NCBI GenBank assembly: GCA_903823545.1
Contig: CAIJTL010001128.1
Coordinates: 1-5,106, forward strand
Origin: an uncultured Planctomycetaceae bacterium
GTDB taxonomy: Bacteria > Planctomycetota > Planctomycetia > Planctomycetales > Planctomycetaceae
DNA: 5,106 bases
Reading direction: 5' to 3'
Part shown: positions 1 through 5,106 of the stretch, in pieces
How positions within the stretch are numbered: the first letter of the stretch is position 1
Layout of the letters: every line of letters starts with the position of its first letter
Made by a program: the position numbers and the translations under genes
The notes under the pieces: generated by a model
Seen by the model: only the letters and a program-made list of their open reading frames with translations
What the model was told of the DNA's origin: nothing
Databases searched by the model: none

Positions 1-137
1 ATTTCTAGCAGACGTTCCACACGTCCCGAACGCTCTGTCCAAGACGCCTCGATAACCGCAACACCGCTTTCGGCATAAAGATGCCAAGTCAAACGATGTT
101 CGGAAAAACCATCAGAATGCAAAGCGGTGAGATTCAT
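1..137 (-). CDS. Hypothetical protein, partial (3' end beyond the window)
   Basis: An open frame runs from an ATG at 137 off the left edge, giving about 45 residues that begin MNLTALHSDGFSEHRLTWHL. The composition looks like a real soluble protein (alternating hydrophobic and charged residues, no low complexity), but I do not recognise the family. No signal peptide or membrane segment is visible. The same frame stays open upstream of the ATG, through residues such as EWSLQQISFAAINPDRSVSL, back past the stop of the preceding gene. A TTG at 242-240 could therefore be the true start, with a 26-base overlap; ATG 137 is the conservative choice. Neither start has a clear Shine-Dalgarno sequence. 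It follows the receiver-ATPase gene on the same strand, so it may be the third gene of the operon. Its function cannot be inferred from what is visible. Confidence 0.5.
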   Translation of the reverse strand, partial: MNLTALHSDGFSEHRLTWHLYAESGVAVIEASWTERSGRVERLLE

Positions 138-148
138 TACGAGCGAGA

Positions 149-160
149 CTGATCGATCAG
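149..160. repeat. 12-bp perfect palindrome CTGATCGATCAG
   Basis: The palindrome ends 11 bases before the ATG at 137 on the minus strand. If the left-edge gene starts there, it sits in the leader, where it could bind a dimeric regulator; if that gene starts further upstream, it is simply coding sequence (Pro-Asp-Arg-Ser). No other evidence of function. Confidence 0.25.
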
Positions 161-216
161 GATTGATTGCTGCGAAAGAAATCTGTTGTAGCGACCATTC
201 GCCGAACGGAAGGCTT

Positions 217-1179
217 TCAATCCTCGTCTTTCGTGATCGCAAACGCCGTTTGGATGTCGGCGGTGCTGTCTTCATGTGGCTCTTTGCGGTGGCAGCGTTT
301 GAGAAGTCGAACTTGGTTACCGACTTCGTTGAAGCCAACTTCATCCATGAAGGTGTGCATCAACAGGAGTCCTCGGCCGGAGACGCGATTTAAGTTGGCG
401 GGGTCAGTTGGGTCGGGCAGATTCTTGGGATTGAAGCCCGGTCCTTGATCGCGAATCGTGAATTCAGCGGCTGTCGGTGAAAGTCGAGCTTCGAAGAAAA
501 TCCGCCGTTCGCAAAACGGCATATCCTTTGCGCGAACGCGAGCGAGTTCATGATACGTCGGCTTCTCGTCGTCCTCTCGCAATGACGAGGAGAGTTCGAG
601 ATTGCCATGAAACATGGCATTGAGCAGGACTTCTTCCAGTGCGATCCCTATTCGCATTCGTTCCGCTTCGTCGAAGAGTCCCATCGCCCGCATCGTTTGT
701 TGAATGTAAGCGACAACAGCCGCGAGCAACGACAGATCGTTTTCTAGCGAAAACTTAAAATCCGCTTGTTCCGTGCGATGAACGAGCAACCGCGAGACAT
801 TGCGTGTGTCGTCTGCCACTCGCAAAACGAGACGGCAGGTATCCACCAAGCTCTGCACTAATCGTCGCTTTGGAACGTAACTGGCTGCTCCCGTTTTGAG
901 AGCTTGCACTGCGGTTTCTTCACTGCCAACGGCAGTCATGATGATGACTGGAATGAGCGGGTAGTCCTTCTTAATCGCCTCAACCAATCGCAGCCCGTCG
1001 AGATTAGGCATGACCATGTCGGTGACGACCAAGTCCGGAAGACTGTCGGCGATTGCTCGCATCGCCATGGCACCGTCTTCTGCGTAGATCACCTGACAGT
1101 CGAGGTCTTTTTCAAGCAGCCCACCTGCAATACGGCGATCCATCGCGGAATCATCGACTACCAAAATTGTCGTCATCAT
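217..1179 (-). CDS. Response regulator receiver fused to RsbW/SpoIIAB-like ATPase (REC-HATPase_c_2)
   Basis: This is a 320-residue cytoplasmic signalling protein. Residues 4-120 are a receiver domain with acidic pocket Asp9/Asp10, phospho-acceptor Asp54 (VVTDMVMP), switch Thr82 and Lys104, so it looks fully phosphorylatable. Residues about 140-297 are a GHKL ATPase of the anti-sigma/serine-kinase class: N-box EEVLLNAMFHGN (Glu183, Asn187), G1 box RDQGPGF (Asp244) and G2 box SGRGLLLM (268-274). An insert of roughly 30 charged residues (about 198-228) separates the N-box from G1. It has no HisKA dimerisation domain, so it is not an ordinary sensor kinase. A short hydrophilic tail follows (298-320). 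I chose the ATG at 1179, five bases after the kinase stop, because MMTTILVVDD is a standard receiver N-terminus; ATG 1176 is equally possible, and a GTG at 1224 would add 15 residues and overlap the kinase. No clear Shine-Dalgarno sequence is present, so translational coupling to the kinase is likely. By family, such ATPases bind or phosphorylate STAS or sigma partners; that output is inferred. Confidence 0.9.
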   Translation of the reverse strand: MMTTILVVDDSAMDRRIAGGLLEKDLDCQVIYAEDGAMAMRAIADSLPDLVVTDMVMPNLDGLRLVEAIKKDYPLIPVIIMTAVGSEETAVQALKTGAASYVPKRRLVQSLVDTCRLVLRVADDTRNVSRLLVHRTEQADFKFSLENDLSLLAAVVAYIQQTMRAMGLFDEAERMRIGIALEEVLLNAMFHGNLELSSSLREDDEKPTYHELARVRAKDMPFCERRIFFEARLSPTAAEFTIRDQGPGFNPKNLPDPTDPANLNRVSGRGLLLMHTFMDEVGFNEVGNQVRLLKRCHRKEPHEDSTADIQTAFAITKDED

Positions 1180-1184
1180 ACGGC

Positions 1185-2915
1185 TCACGGCTGCGACAGA
1201 AACTGCTGCAATTCGGCCACACACAAGTGCAACTCAGGCCGCAGAGTTTCCAACAATTGTCCAGCGGCGGGGAGATTACCGGCAGCGGCCAACATTTCCA
1301 AATCCTGCGAGGCTGGTACAAGCTTGTCGATGCCAAATGTTCGGCACGCTCCTCGGATCGAATGAGCGGCTCGGCGCAAGACGCTCGAATCTTTTTGAGA
1401 GACTCCCGTGTCGAGGCTGTTGAACCATCGTGGGAAATCCTCCAAGCAAGCCTCAACCACCTCACGCAAAAGCTTGTGATCTCCTCCAACCGCAGAGAGA
1501 GCTTGCTTCCAATTCACATACGAGGTTGCAGGGATGTTTCCATTGTTTGATGTGACTGGATGTGGCTCTATCTTCACCTTTGTGGCCACCGCGGCTTGTT
1601 CGGTGGGTGAGTGTTGAATTGGCTCGGACGGAAGAGCTGGCTCATGACAGTGCTTCGTATCGGGTGGACGCGATTGTTGCGTTCTCGCACGAGGTGGCTT
1701 TTTATGAATCTCTTCTTTCGGGAAGATGGCCTTGGGGAAGTCGGCTTCGAGGACTTCAAACATCTGATCGGAGCGAATCGGTTTCGTCAGATATTCGTCC
1801 ATGCCCGCTGCGAGACAACGTTCGCGATCGCCGGTCAAAGCCTGCGCGGTCATTGCGATGATCGGTCGGTGAATACCTAATCTCGCTTCACGTTCGCGAA
1901 TCACTCGCGTCGCTTCGAGCCCATCCATTTCGGGCATTTGCACGTCCATGAGCACTCGATCGAACGGCTGTCGAAAAACGAGATCAACCGCTTCACGCCC
2001 GTTGTTGGCAACTGTCACTTGATGGCCGCGCTTTGTGAGCAGCGCGATCGCCAACTTTTGGTTGTAGAGGCTGTCTTCGGCGAGCAAGACCTTGAGGGTT
2101 ATTCTTGCGACTGGCGATGGTCGATCGGGAAGTGTCGGGGCATCCACGCCCGCAGTTCCCAAACGTAATGACATCAGCGTGTCGAGCAATTCGGATTCAT
2201 TGACTGGTTTGGAAATTGTCGCGCCGAGCTTCAACTGCTCGCAGCGAGTCAATTCGTGAGTGCGATCCGCCGAACTGAGCATCATCAGCAATTGGCCCGC
2301 TCGTTCGGCTAGTCCAGACTTGATCGTGGATGCTAATTCGAACCCGTCGACTCCGGGCATTTGTGCGTCAATGATCGTGAAGGCAAACGCGTCGTCGGAA
2401 CCTGTGACTTGCTCCAAAACGGCAATGGCCCCTTTTGCGCTGCTCACTGCCATTGGCGTTGTCTGCCACAACGTAAACAGGTCAAAAAGTTGCTGGCGAC
2501 TGGCGGCGTTGTCATCAACGATCAGAACCTTCAATCCGCTCAATGGCGATGGAACATTCGGTAGCGTCGAGTCTGCGGGAACTTTGAATCGGCAAGTCAC
2601 AAAGAATGTGCTGCCGTGGCCGAGTTCGCTTTGCAGCCAAACTTGGCCTCCCATTAACTGCGCCAACTTCGCGGTGATCGAGAGGCCGAGTCCTGTGCCG
2701 CCGTATTTGCGATTGATTGATGTGTGGACTTGCTCAAACGCCTCGAAAATCGCCGCTTGGCGATCAGCGGGGATGCCGATGCCTGTATCTTGGACGTCGA
2801 GTCGCAGTTCGAGTGAGTTATCTTCGCACGACGTTACGTTGATTCGAAGAGCCACTTCGCCGGAGTCGGTGAATTTGATCGCGTTACCGAGCAAGTTCAT
2901 GACGACTTGTCGCAA
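1185..2915 (-). CDS. C-terminal part of the hybrid kinase: HATPase-REC-REC-HPt (up to 576 aa)
   Basis: The first possible start after the TGA is TTG at 2915; ATG at 2900 is the next. Numbering from the TTG, the ATPase has N-box NLLGNAIKFT (Asn7, Asn11), G1 DTGIGIP (43-49), F-box FEAFEQ (57-62) and G2 GGTGLGL (72-78), all intact. Receiver A has Asp134/Asp135, Asp183 (IIDAQMPGVDG), Ser214 and Lys236. Receiver B has Glu280/Asp281, Asp324 (VLMDVQMPEMDG), Thr356 and Lys378. A hydrophilic, probably disordered linker (about 393-464) leads to an HPt four-helix domain with His518 in AAHSIRGACRTFG. As a separate protein it would lack only a few residues of the ATPase edge but would have no dimerisation or acceptor-His domain of its own, so it would have to act in trans on the upstream product. 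Intact motifs argue that selection has acted recently on this half, whether or not it is still expressed. Confidence 0.75.
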   Translation of the reverse strand: MRQVVMNLLGNAIKFTDSGEVALRINVTSCEDNSLELRLDVQDTGIGIPADRQAAIFEAFEQVHTSINRKYGGTGLGLSITAKLAQLMGGQVWLQSELGHGSTFFVTCRFKVPADSTLPNVPSPLSGLKVLIVDDNAASRQQLFDLFTLWQTTPMAVSSAKGAIAVLEQVTGSDDAFAFTIIDAQMPGVDGFELASTIKSGLAERAGQLLMMLSSADRTHELTRCEQLKLGATISKPVNESELLDTLMSLRLGTAGVDAPTLPDRPSPVARITLKVLLAEDSLYNQKLAIALLTKRGHQVTVANNGREAVDLVFRQPFDRVLMDVQMPEMDGLEATRVIREREARLGIHRPIIAMTAQALTGDRERCLAAGMDEYLTKPIRSDQMFEVLEADFPKAIFPKEEIHKKPPRARTQQSRPPDTKHCHEPALPSEPIQHSPTEQAAVATKVKIEPHPVTSNNGNIPATSYVNWKQALSAVGGDHKLLREVVEACLEDFPRWFNSLDTGVSQKDSSVLRRAAHSIRGACRTFGIDKLVPASQDLEMLAAAGNLPAAGQLLETLRPELHLCVAELQQFLSQP

Positions 2916-2925
2916 ACGAACGGCG

Positions 2926-2932
2926 TCACCTC
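2926..2932 (-). promoter_or_regulatory. Shine-Dalgarno-like GAGGTGA overlapping the internal TGA
   Basis: The minus strand reads GAGGTGA from 2932 to 2926, starting within the TGA itself. It is a good match to the anti-Shine-Dalgarno sequence and lies 10 bases before the TTG at 2915, a little long but workable spacing. It could support re-initiation of the ATPase half after termination. The bases also encode the Gly-Asp of the family motif, so the match may be coincidental, particularly since the other genes here lack such sites. Confidence 0.25.
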
Positions 2933-2933
2933 A
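2931..2933 (-). other. In-frame TGA inside the hybrid kinase
   Basis: The minus-strand codons around the site read CGA CTT TGA GGT GAC GCC GTT, that is R-L-stop-G-D-A-V, and the downstream frame is continuous with the upstream one. In related kinases this codon, just before the conserved Gly-Asp, is a variable position, often Arg, Val, Ile or His. A CGA-to-TGA transition at a CpG would be the simplest route, but the original codon is inferred. TGA also ends the kinase (1187-1185) and the receiver-ATPase (219-217), so it is a normal stop in this genome. Confidence 0.95.
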
Positions 2934-4457
2934 AAGTCGATCCGGGACATCTCGCCGGATATCACAAATCAGTTCGAGACCTTTGCGGTGAGCAGAAAGT
3001 GCCAGAGTTTTCATCGCCCCAGCAATCATCGTCCGCAGACTGAATTCGACATCATCGAGTTCCAGCTTGCCTGCTTCGATCTTCGAGAAGTCGAGAATGT
3101 GATTGATCAGCGAGAGCAGCGATTCGGCTGAGTCGGCGACAGCCGTCAGGTTATCTCTTTGCTGTGCGGTGAGCGGTGAATCGAGAACTAGCTCCGTGAG
3201 GCCGATGATCGCGTTCATTGGCGTTCGGATTTCGTGGCTCATGTTGGCGAGGAATAAACTCTTCGCTTCGTTCGCCGCATCTGCTTCTTCTTTGGCTCGC
3301 CTGAGTTGCCCCTGAATGCGGCGTTGCTGGGTCATGTCGAGCACAAAGCAAATGCACTCATTAAAAGAATCATCCAACATCGACACGCCGACCATCACTG
3401 GAACGCGGCTGCCGTCTTTGTGGTAATACTCTTTTTCCCACGCCGGACATACACCCGTAGTTCGCAAAGTTTCGACAGCGTGGATATCGAGATGCACATA
3501 TTCTGCCGGAGTGATCCGGTCCCAGCGGAGCCGCCCCGTCAGCATGTCGTCACGTGTGTAACCAATCAACGATAAGAGTGCGTCATTGGCCTCCAAAATC
3601 GCGCCGGATAAGTCGGCCAACATGATGCCGATGATGTTGGCATCGAATAATTTTCGGAATCGCGAGTTGCTCCGCTGCAATGCCTCTTCGGCGTCGATCC
3701 GCTGAGTAACATCCCAGAACATCGACTGTGTGCCGACAATCTTCCCTTCGAGATCGGTGACCGGGGCTTTCATCACTTGCACGTGCAGGCGATGCCCATC
3801 AGGCATTGCATGTTCTTCGATTTCCTCAACAACTCGTTTGTTGTGAATGACCTTCAGATCGTCTTGTTGATACTTCTCTGCGAGCAACGGTGGAAAGAAT
3901 GCGAAGTCAGTTTGCCCGACCAATTCGTCGAGCCGCTTATGCATGACGTCGCAGAATCTTTGATTCGCGAAAACGAACCGGCCCTGAATATCTTTGCGGA
4001 AAACGTTTATTGGCAGCGATTCGATCAATGACCGATACATCTCTTCGGTTTGACGTAGCGCAGACTCTGTTCGTTTTCTTTCGACTGCGTACCGAATCGT
4101 TCGTTCGAGGATTGGTGTCGTCAGCCGTTCTTTGACGATGACGTCTTGAGCCCCGGCTCGCAGTGCATCAATGGCACCGTCGTCATCATCCCATCCAGTT
4201 AACATCAAGACGGGGGTTCGGGGTGCGATCACCTGCAATGCATTCAACGATGCGACACCGTAATGGTCCGGCAAAAACCAATCGAGCAAAATGACGTCGA
4301 CTGGTTGCTGTGCAAGCGATTCACTCGCAGCGGTCAGGCTTGCCACATGTGTGACTCGCACAGAGCATCGAACGGATGCCGCCAATAATCCCACGATACG
4401 CCGACCTTCGGAGTGATTATCTTCCACAAGCAGAACAGAAAGCTCGGGACGTGGCAT
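2931..4457 (-). CDS. N-terminal part of the hybrid kinase: REC-PAS-PAS-HisKA (508 aa)
   Basis: If translation stops at the TGA, the product is 508 residues with the sensing half and the phospho-acceptor histidine but no ATP-binding domain. The N-terminal receiver shows Glu12/Asp13, Asp59 (LLDWFLPD), Thr87 and Lys109. Two PAS domains follow; the first starts near YRSLIESLPINVF, the second near FRKLFDANIIGIML and ends DMTQQRR. A short coiled stretch (380-398) leads into the H-box ANMSHEIRTPMNAI with His408, then the second dimerisation helix ending near residue 462 (LDFSKIEAGKL) and the usual connecting segment to VPDRL. The start at 4457 fits: MPRPELSVLLVEDN is a normal receiver beginning and no upstream in-frame start was found before a stop. 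No Shine-Dalgarno sequence precedes it. On its own this fragment could dimerise and accept phosphate but could not bind ATP. The PAS ligand cannot be predicted. Confidence 0.85.
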   Translation of the reverse strand: MPRPELSVLLVEDNHSEGRRIVGLLAASVRCSVRVTHVASLTAASESLAQQPVDVILLDWFLPDHYGVASLNALQVIAPRTPVLMLTGWDDDDGAIDALRAGAQDVIVKERLTTPILERTIRYAVERKRTESALRQTEEMYRSLIESLPINVFRKDIQGRFVFANQRFCDVMHKRLDELVGQTDFAFFPPLLAEKYQQDDLKVIHNKRVVEEIEEHAMPDGHRLHVQVMKAPVTDLEGKIVGTQSMFWDVTQRIDAEEALQRSNSRFRKLFDANIIGIMLADLSGAILEANDALLSLIGYTRDDMLTGRLRWDRITPAEYVHLDIHAVETLRTTGVCPAWEKEYYHKDGSRVPVMVGVSMLDDSFNECICFVLDMTQQRRIQGQLRRAKEEADAANEAKSLFLANMSHEIRTPMNAIIGLTELVLDSPLTAQQRDNLTAVADSAESLLSLINHILDFSKIEAGKLELDDVEFSLRTMIAGAMKTLALSAHRKGLELICDIRRDVPDRL

Positions 4458-4617
4458 AGTTGACGGCGCTTGCGAAAGTGTGGCAGTCGAACATCGGTCA
4501 CAATGGATTGCGACAGCATCCGCAACTACACGAGGACCGTCAAGCAGTTGTGTGAATTTGGGGCCGCATATTCTGTCGAGCAGACGAGACGATGATGACC
4601 AGTCCGCACCAGTTTAG

Positions 4618-4645
4618 GGATTAAATCGTTAATCAAGATTGTCAA
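4618..4645 (-). promoter_or_regulatory. Candidate promoter of the kinase operon (TTGACA box, weak -10)
   Basis: On the minus strand a consensus -35 TTGACA occupies 4645-4640. A weak -10 candidate TAATCC sits at 4623-4618 with 16-base spacing, inside the most AT-rich patch of the intergenic region. It would give a leader of roughly 150 bases before the kinase ATG at 4457. The -35 is clear and the -10 is poor, so this is a candidate only; it may also depend on an activator or another sigma factor. Confidence 0.3.
4619..4634. repeat. Inverted repeat GATTAA-4-TTAATC, possible operator
   Basis: The plus strand shows GATTAA (4619-4624), ATCG, TTAATC (4629-4634), a perfect 6-base dyad with a four-base centre. 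It lies between the TTGACA box and the weak -10, a position typical of a repressor site. AT-rich short dyads also arise by chance, so function is uncertain. Confidence 0.3.
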
Positions 4646-4660
4646 CAGCGTTGCCGGTTA

Positions 4661-4683
4661 TCTCGTTGAAGGTGCCAACGAGA
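4661..4683. repeat. Perfect 8-bp hairpin, possible terminator or operator
   Basis: TCTCGTTG (4661-4668) and CAACGAGA (4676-4683) are perfect complements around a seven-base loop. No T-run follows on either strand, so it is not a classic intrinsic terminator. It lies 15 bases upstream of the candidate -35 of the kinase operon and could separate the tRNA transcript from it or act as a regulator site. Confidence 0.35.
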
Positions 4684-4980
4684 ACTCTGAGCCATATCCA
4701 TCCAATCGGTGATGAGGCACAGCAGCATCGCACGACTTTGGACACCCTCGGCCATCTTACTCCCCGTTTAGGAAGCAGAAGCCGTTGCGAGGATGTCGGA
4801 CCTGCTGAGTCACGATCCCCCGCAAGTTCTCCGAGCTACGGGAACGACTGACGTGAACGCCAGCAACTCAGACACACCGTCTGGAAAGCGCAGCACACTG
4901 CGCAACGAAATCAGTGCTGCGCCTTGCGTGGCCAGTACGACACCGTGCGACGACGATGACTCGACTGACACTTCCACCGA

Positions 4981-5008
4981 GTCTTGCAACTCCTTGCCGT
5001 TTGCAGAC
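4981..5008. repeat. Imperfect hairpin downstream of the tRNA
   Basis: GTCTTGCAA (4981-4989) pairs with TTGCAGAC (5001-5008) as eight base pairs with one bulged T and an 11-base loop. It begins about 40 bases after the tRNA 3' end in the direction of transcription. No T-run follows. It may be part of the tRNA trailer or a weak terminator. Confidence 0.25.
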
Positions 5009-5049
5009 TTGAGCAACATCGTGCGACCCGATGCGAGTCAGAACGAAAG

Positions 5050-5106
5050 TGGGACCGCTGGGATTCGAACCCAGAACCAAAGGATTATGAGTCCTCTGCT
5101 CTAACC
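5050..5106 (-). tRNA. tRNA with anticodon CAT (Met, or Ile2 if lysidine-modified), 5' end missing
   Basis: Read on the minus strand, the sequence starts in the D arm (GGTTAGAGCA), then an anticodon stem GAGGA/TCCTT with loop CTCATAA, giving anticodon CAT. A five-base variable loop TGGTT, a perfect T arm (CTGGG-TTCGAAT-CCCAG) and the 3' acceptor strand CGGTCCC with discriminator A follow. About 18 bases of the 5' side lie beyond the right edge; the acceptor partner should read GGGACCG. No CCA is encoded (CTT follows), so CCA must be added after transcription. CAT could mean elongator Met or AUA-reading Ile2; the GTTAGAGC D arm argues for one of these rather than the initiator, but the 5' end is needed to choose. 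Confidence 0.93.

Larger units (their letters stand above)
1185..4457 (-). pseudogene. Hybrid sensor histidine kinase REC-PAS-PAS-HisKA-HATPase-REC-REC-HPt, interrupted by one in-frame TGA
   Basis: Read through the TGA, this gene has 1090 codons (the TGA is codon 509). Domain order: receiver 5-125, PAS about 136-255, PAS about 263-380, HisKA about 398-470, HATPase about 510-625, receiver about 642-765, receiver about 788-905, a Pro/Lys/Gln/His-rich linker about 907-978, and HPt about 979-1090. No membrane segment is present, so it should be a cytoplasmic sensor. All phosphorelay residues are present: receiver Asp59, His408, Asp697, Asp838 and HPt His1032 (AAHSIRGA). The frame does not shift: residues before the TGA end VPDRL and those after begin GDAVRLRQVV, which together match the normal HisKA-to-ATPase junction of this family with just one codon replaced. 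It is called a pseudogene only because of that codon. A base error, recoding or a split gene are alternatives. It is followed after five bases by the receiver-ATPase gene, its likely phosphorelay partner. Confidence 0.8.
4458..5049. other. Intergenic region of about 590 bp, no convincing gene
   Basis: This lies between the tRNA and the hybrid kinase start. Several short open frames cross it on both strands, but none has a recognisable domain, and the two longest near the right side run through or antisense to the tRNA. A minus-strand frame of 69 codons (5019-4810, beginning MLLKSANGKELQDSVEVSVE) cannot be excluded as a small gene but has no supporting feature. The stretch holds the hairpins and promoter-like patch listed separately. 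Confidence 0.6.

Noticed and set aside
904..1550. Plus-strand open frames of 153 and 165 codons across the kinase/receiver-ATPase junction
   Set aside because: They overlap each other and lie antisense to well-supported genes, with no domain or plausible composition.
2910..2935. A frameshift separating the two halves of the kinase
   Set aside because: Codon-by-codon reading shows the frame is identical on both sides; only one codon is a stop.
2260..2991. A 243-codon plus-strand open frame opposite the hybrid kinase
   Set aside because: It is antisense to strongly conserved ATPase and receiver sequence, has no recognisable domain and is best explained as a codon-bias shadow.
1185..4457. TGA reassigned to an amino acid in this genome
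   Set aside because: TGA is also the terminal stop of both complete minus-strand genes here (at 1185-1187 and 217-219), in positions where the protein families end.
4868..5080. A 70-codon minus-strand open frame running out of the tRNA
   Set aside because: Its start lies within the tRNA and its beginning (MVLGSNPSGPTF) is translated tRNA T-arm sequence.
4793..5104. A 103-codon plus-strand open frame at the right end
   Set aside because: Its tail (AGIRTQNQRIMSPLL) is the typical false translation of the antisense strand of a tRNA, and the rest is low-complexity Ser/Thr/Asp.
1..5106. CRISPR arrays, insertion sequences, transposases or attachment-site duplications
   Set aside because: No direct repeat arrays, terminal inverted repeats or transposase-like frames were seen, and no second copy of the tRNA 3' end is present.

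Overview
The window looks like chromosomal bacterial DNA of moderate GC content, with every supportable gene on the minus strand. The best guess for the host is a planctomycete of the Rhodopirellula/Pirellula type. The reasons are a very large multi-domain hybrid kinase, a receiver fused to an RsbW-like ATPase with a long insert, mostly absent Shine-Dalgarno sequences, and a tRNA with no encoded CCA. This is inference from style, not a database match.

Layout in the direction of transcription (right to left): a tRNA with anticodon CAT is cut by the right edge (5050-5106). A region of about 590 bp without a convincing gene follows (4458-5049); it holds two hairpins and an AT-rich patch with a TTGACA box and a small dyad that could be the promoter of the next gene. 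Next comes a giant hybrid sensor kinase (4457 down to 1185), REC-PAS-PAS-HisKA-HATPase-REC-REC-HPt. Its reading frame is broken once, by an in-frame TGA at 2931-2933, almost exactly between the HisKA and ATPase domains. Five bases after its stop, a second gene (1179-217) encodes a receiver fused to an RsbW/SpoIIAB-like ATPase. A third open frame of unknown function runs off the left edge (137 down to 1, possibly starting further upstream).

The kinase and the receiver-ATPase probably form one operon and one phosphorelay: PAS sensing, His408, an internal receiver (Asp697 or Asp838), HPt His1032, then the receiver of the neighbour (Asp54). The neighbour's ATPase would be the output, perhaps as a partner-switching kinase or anti-sigma-like protein. 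No sigma factor, STAS antagonist or PP2C phosphatase is visible in the window to confirm that last step.

The most important observation is the single in-frame TGA. Both sides match the family without any shift of frame, so it is either a point nonsense mutation (or base error), a readthrough site, or a real split into two polypeptides with re-initiation. The sequence alone does not decide, but a mutation or base error is the simplest explanation.
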